NCBI GenBank assembly: GCA_030591195.1
Contig: JAUVBO010000322.1
Span: forward strand, 1 to 5,230
Length of the DNA: 5,230 nt
From: Pseudomonadota bacterium
GTDB lineage: Bacteria > Myxococcota > Polyangia > GCA-2747355 > JACKDQ01
Direction of reading: 5' to 3'
Position 1 is the stretch's first letter. The number at the start of each line of letters is the position of its first letter. This document shows positions 3,591 to 5,230 of the stretch, piece after piece. The notes below the pieces were generated by a model that made no database searches, was not told the DNA's origin, and saw only the letters and a list, made by a program, of their open reading frames with translations. The position numbers and the translations under genes are program-made.

Positions 3591-5230
3591 CTAGGTGGTG
3601 GCCAGGTGGTGCGGCACGATCTTGTAGCTGATGCAGCCATCCACCGGGCAGATGTGCTTGCACATCAGGCAGCCGAAGCAGGCCTCCTCGTCGACCACCA
3701 GCTGCCGGTCAGCCGAGATCGAGATCGCCTCGGCCGCGCCGTCGCGACAGGTCAGGTAGCACTGGCCGCAGCGCACACACAGCTCCTGGTCGATCACCGA
3801 GACCGCCTGGTTTTCGTGGGACAGCTCCGAGGGATCGACCACGTTGTCGACCGCCTGGCCGACCAACTCGCTGACGCTGCGGTAGCCATGATCGACCATG
3901 TAGTCGGCCAGCCCCTCGCAGAGGTCGTCGACGATGCGATAGCCGTGGTGCAGGATCGCGGTGGTGCACTGCAGGGTGGTGGCGCCGAGCAGCAGGAACT
4001 CGCCCGCGTCGAGCCAGGTGTAGAGCCCGCCCATCCCCGAGATCGGCAAGCCGAGCTCCGGCGCCTTGGCCAGGTCAGAGACGAAGCGCAGGGCGATCGG
4101 CTTGACCGCGGTACCCGAGTAGCCGCTCGACGACGAGCGCCCGCCGATGTTGGGCAGCGGCACGCGCTGCTCGAGGTCCACCGCCGAGATCGCCTTGACC
4201 GTGTTGATCGCCGAGATCGCATCGGCGCCGCCCGCCTTGGCCGCCAGCGCCTGGGGCACCATGTCGGCGACGTTCGGGGTCATCTTGGCCATCACCGGGA
4301 TCGAGCAGGCCTGCTTGGTCATCGAGGTCAGCTTCTCGATGATCGCGGCGTCCTGTCCGACCTTGTGGCCGGTGCCCTCGACGGTCATCTGGGGACAGGA
4401 GAAGTTGCACTCGATGATGTCGGCGCCGGCGTCCTCGGACCGCTTGGCCAGCTCGACCCAGTCGCTGGCCCTGGTCAACCCCATGATGCTGGCGACGATC
4501 ACGCGATCGGGGTAGTCCTTCTTCAGCCGCGCCAGGTCAGCGAAGTTTTCCACCGTCGAGCGGTCCGAGATCTGCTCGACGTTCTGCAACCCGACCACCT
4601 TCTGGTGCCCTCGGTTCAGGGCGTTGAGCCGCGGCGAGGGGTGGGTGATCTTGACCTCGTCGTCGAGGCCGATGGTCTTGTAGACCACGCCGCCCCAGCC
4701 GATGTCCAGCGACCGGGCGCACATCTCGTAGGTGTTGCCCACCGGCGACGAGGAGAGCCAGAACGGGTTCGGCCCCTTGACGCCACAGAAGTCGATCTCG
4801 AGCAGCTTGTCGCCACCAGGCCCGGGCAGGGGCTCGGGTACCAGCTCGACCCTCCCCGGCGCGCCGCCACGAAGCTGTCGATCGATCGCCTCGGCGGCTC
4901 GCCGGCCATCGCCCACCGCCTCCACCACCGTGCCAGCGCCTCTGACGATATCGCCGCCGGTGTGGATCCGCTGACCGTCGCTCGTCACCGCGGCAACCTC
5001 GGCGGTGGCGCGCTGGCCGATGGCCTGGACCACCACCCCGACGGCGAGCCGGAAGCTGGTGCCTTCGACCGACCGAGCGTTGTCCGGCACCAGCGGACCA
5101 TCCGGGTCGATCCACTCGGTCTCGACCCCCTCCACCGCCACCACCCTGCCGCCCTCGCCGATCACCCGCGTCAGCTGACACTGGGGCTTGATCACCACCC
5201 CATCCCGCTGGGCGTCGGCGAGCTCGTCCG
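3591..5230 (-). CDS. fused dihydropyrimidine dehydrogenase, PreT C-terminus plus PreA (5' end outside window)
   Basis: The visible 545 codons run off the right edge. The first part (5228 to about 4869) is the end of a GltD/PreT-type FAD/NAD(P)H oxidoreductase, with VVQAIGQR and HTGGDIVRGAGTVVEAVGDGRRAA. A Pro/Gly-rich linker (4868-4809) leads into a full PreA module. PreA binds FMN and reduces uracil or thymine to the 5,6-dihydro form. Residues matching mammalian enzyme contacts are present: N-V-E-Q-I (Asn609/Glu611/Ile613), N-F-S-C with the acid Cys at 4395-4397 (Cys671), I-N-T-V (Asn736/Thr737), and the FMN-contact Lys residues in VYKTIGL and AKMTPN. The C-terminus has two 4Fe-4S motifs, CVRCGQCYLTC (about 3751-3783) and CFGCLMCKHICP (about 3646-3681). 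E. coli makes PreT and PreA as separate proteins; mammalian DPYD is fused. The GTG at 5198 is not the start, because PreT-like sequence (DELADAQRDGV) continues upstream. Gene class is very secure. Confidence 0.93.
   Translation of the reverse strand, partial: DELADAQRDGVVIKPQCQLTRVIGEGGRVVAVEGVETEWIDPDGPLVPDNARSVEGTSFRLAVGVVVQAIGQRATAEVAAVTSDGQRIHTGGDIVRGAGTVVEAVGDGRRAAEAIDRQLRGGAPGRVELVPEPLPGPGGDKLLEIDFCGVKGPNPFWLSSSPVGNTYEMCARSLDIGWGGVVYKTIGLDDEVKITHPSPRLNALNRGHQKVVGLQNVEQISDRSTVENFADLARLKKDYPDRVIVASIMGLTRASDWVELAKRSEDAGADIIECNFSCPQMTVEGTGHKVGQDAAIIEKLTSMTKQACSIPVMAKMTPNVADMVPQALAAKAGGADAISAINTVKAISAVDLEQRVPLPNIGGRSSSSGYSGTAVKPIALRFVSDLAKAPELGLPISGMGGLYTWLDAGEFLLLGATTLQCTTAILHHGYRIVDDLCEGLADYMVDHGYRSVSELVGQAVDNVVDPSELSHENQAVSVIDQELCVRCGQCYLTCRDGAAEAISISADRQLVVDEEACFGCLMCKHICPVDGCISYKIVPHHLATT

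Noticed and set aside
2799..3594. Plus-strand open frames opposite the nitroreductase (about 2799-3224 and 3112-3594)
   Set aside because: They are low-complexity Arg/Ser/Pro or Leu/Gly/Arg readings typical of antisense frames in GC-rich genes, and the minus strand has clear family motifs.
3562..3663. 34-codon N-terminal extension of the nitroreductase
   Set aside because: It would overlap the end of the dehydrogenase gene, including its ferredoxin tail, and has no similarity to the nitroreductase family. The ATG at 3561 fits the gap.
4147..4515. Plus-strand open frame inside the dehydrogenase gene
   Set aside because: It lies opposite the catalytic NFSC and INTV motifs of PreA, with no ribosome site or recognisable domain.

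Overview
The window is GC-rich, densely coding bacterial DNA with a strong G/C bias at third codon positions, which also explains the many long antisense shadow frames. The gene content is a two-CBS protein of a type I associate with Desulfo-like deltaproteobacteria, a Spy/CpxP-type periplasmic protein and a bacterial dihydropyrimidine dehydrogenase. It fits a high-GC, Gram-negative, deltaproteobacterial or myxobacterial-like chromosome, but this placement rests on recalled similarity and is tentative. I see no transposase, integrase, tRNA, rRNA or CRISPR array.

Layout. Positions 1-144 hold no secure gene. They may contain the first 15 codons of a divergent minus-strand gene, and they carry a perfect 13-bp inverted repeat. 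Two plus-strand genes follow: a nitrilase-superfamily carbon-nitrogen hydrolase (145-975) and a two-CBS-domain protein (1062-1640). They converge on four minus-strand genes, read from the right edge leftwards: a fused PreT-PreA type dihydropyrimidine dehydrogenase (3591 to beyond 5230, 5' end missing), an iodotyrosine-deiodinase-like nitroreductase (2854-3561), a 119-aa protein of unknown function (2486-2845) and a Spy/CpxP-like exported protein with a Gly/His-rich repeat tail (1725-2414). A GC-rich hairpin lies between the two convergent blocks.

How the genes may work together. The dehydrogenase, nitroreductase and 119-aa genes are packed with gaps of 29 and 8 bp and look co-transcribed. The Spy-like gene follows after a 71-bp gap and may have its own promoter. 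The dehydrogenase keeps the residues known to bind and reduce uracil or thymine, so reductive pyrimidine catabolism is the best-supported role here. The nitrilase relative resembles the family that includes beta-ureidopropionase, the third enzyme of that pathway, but it lies on the other strand and has Met where the family has its catalytic Lys. Its link to the pathway is therefore only a possibility. No dihydropyrimidinase is visible.

I did not find an obviously new multi-gene system. The points most worth a second look are the Lys-to-Met change in the hydrolase, the fused dehydrogenase next to a deiodinase-like flavoenzyme with an altered substrate lid, and the repeat-expanded metal-binding-like tail of the Spy relative.
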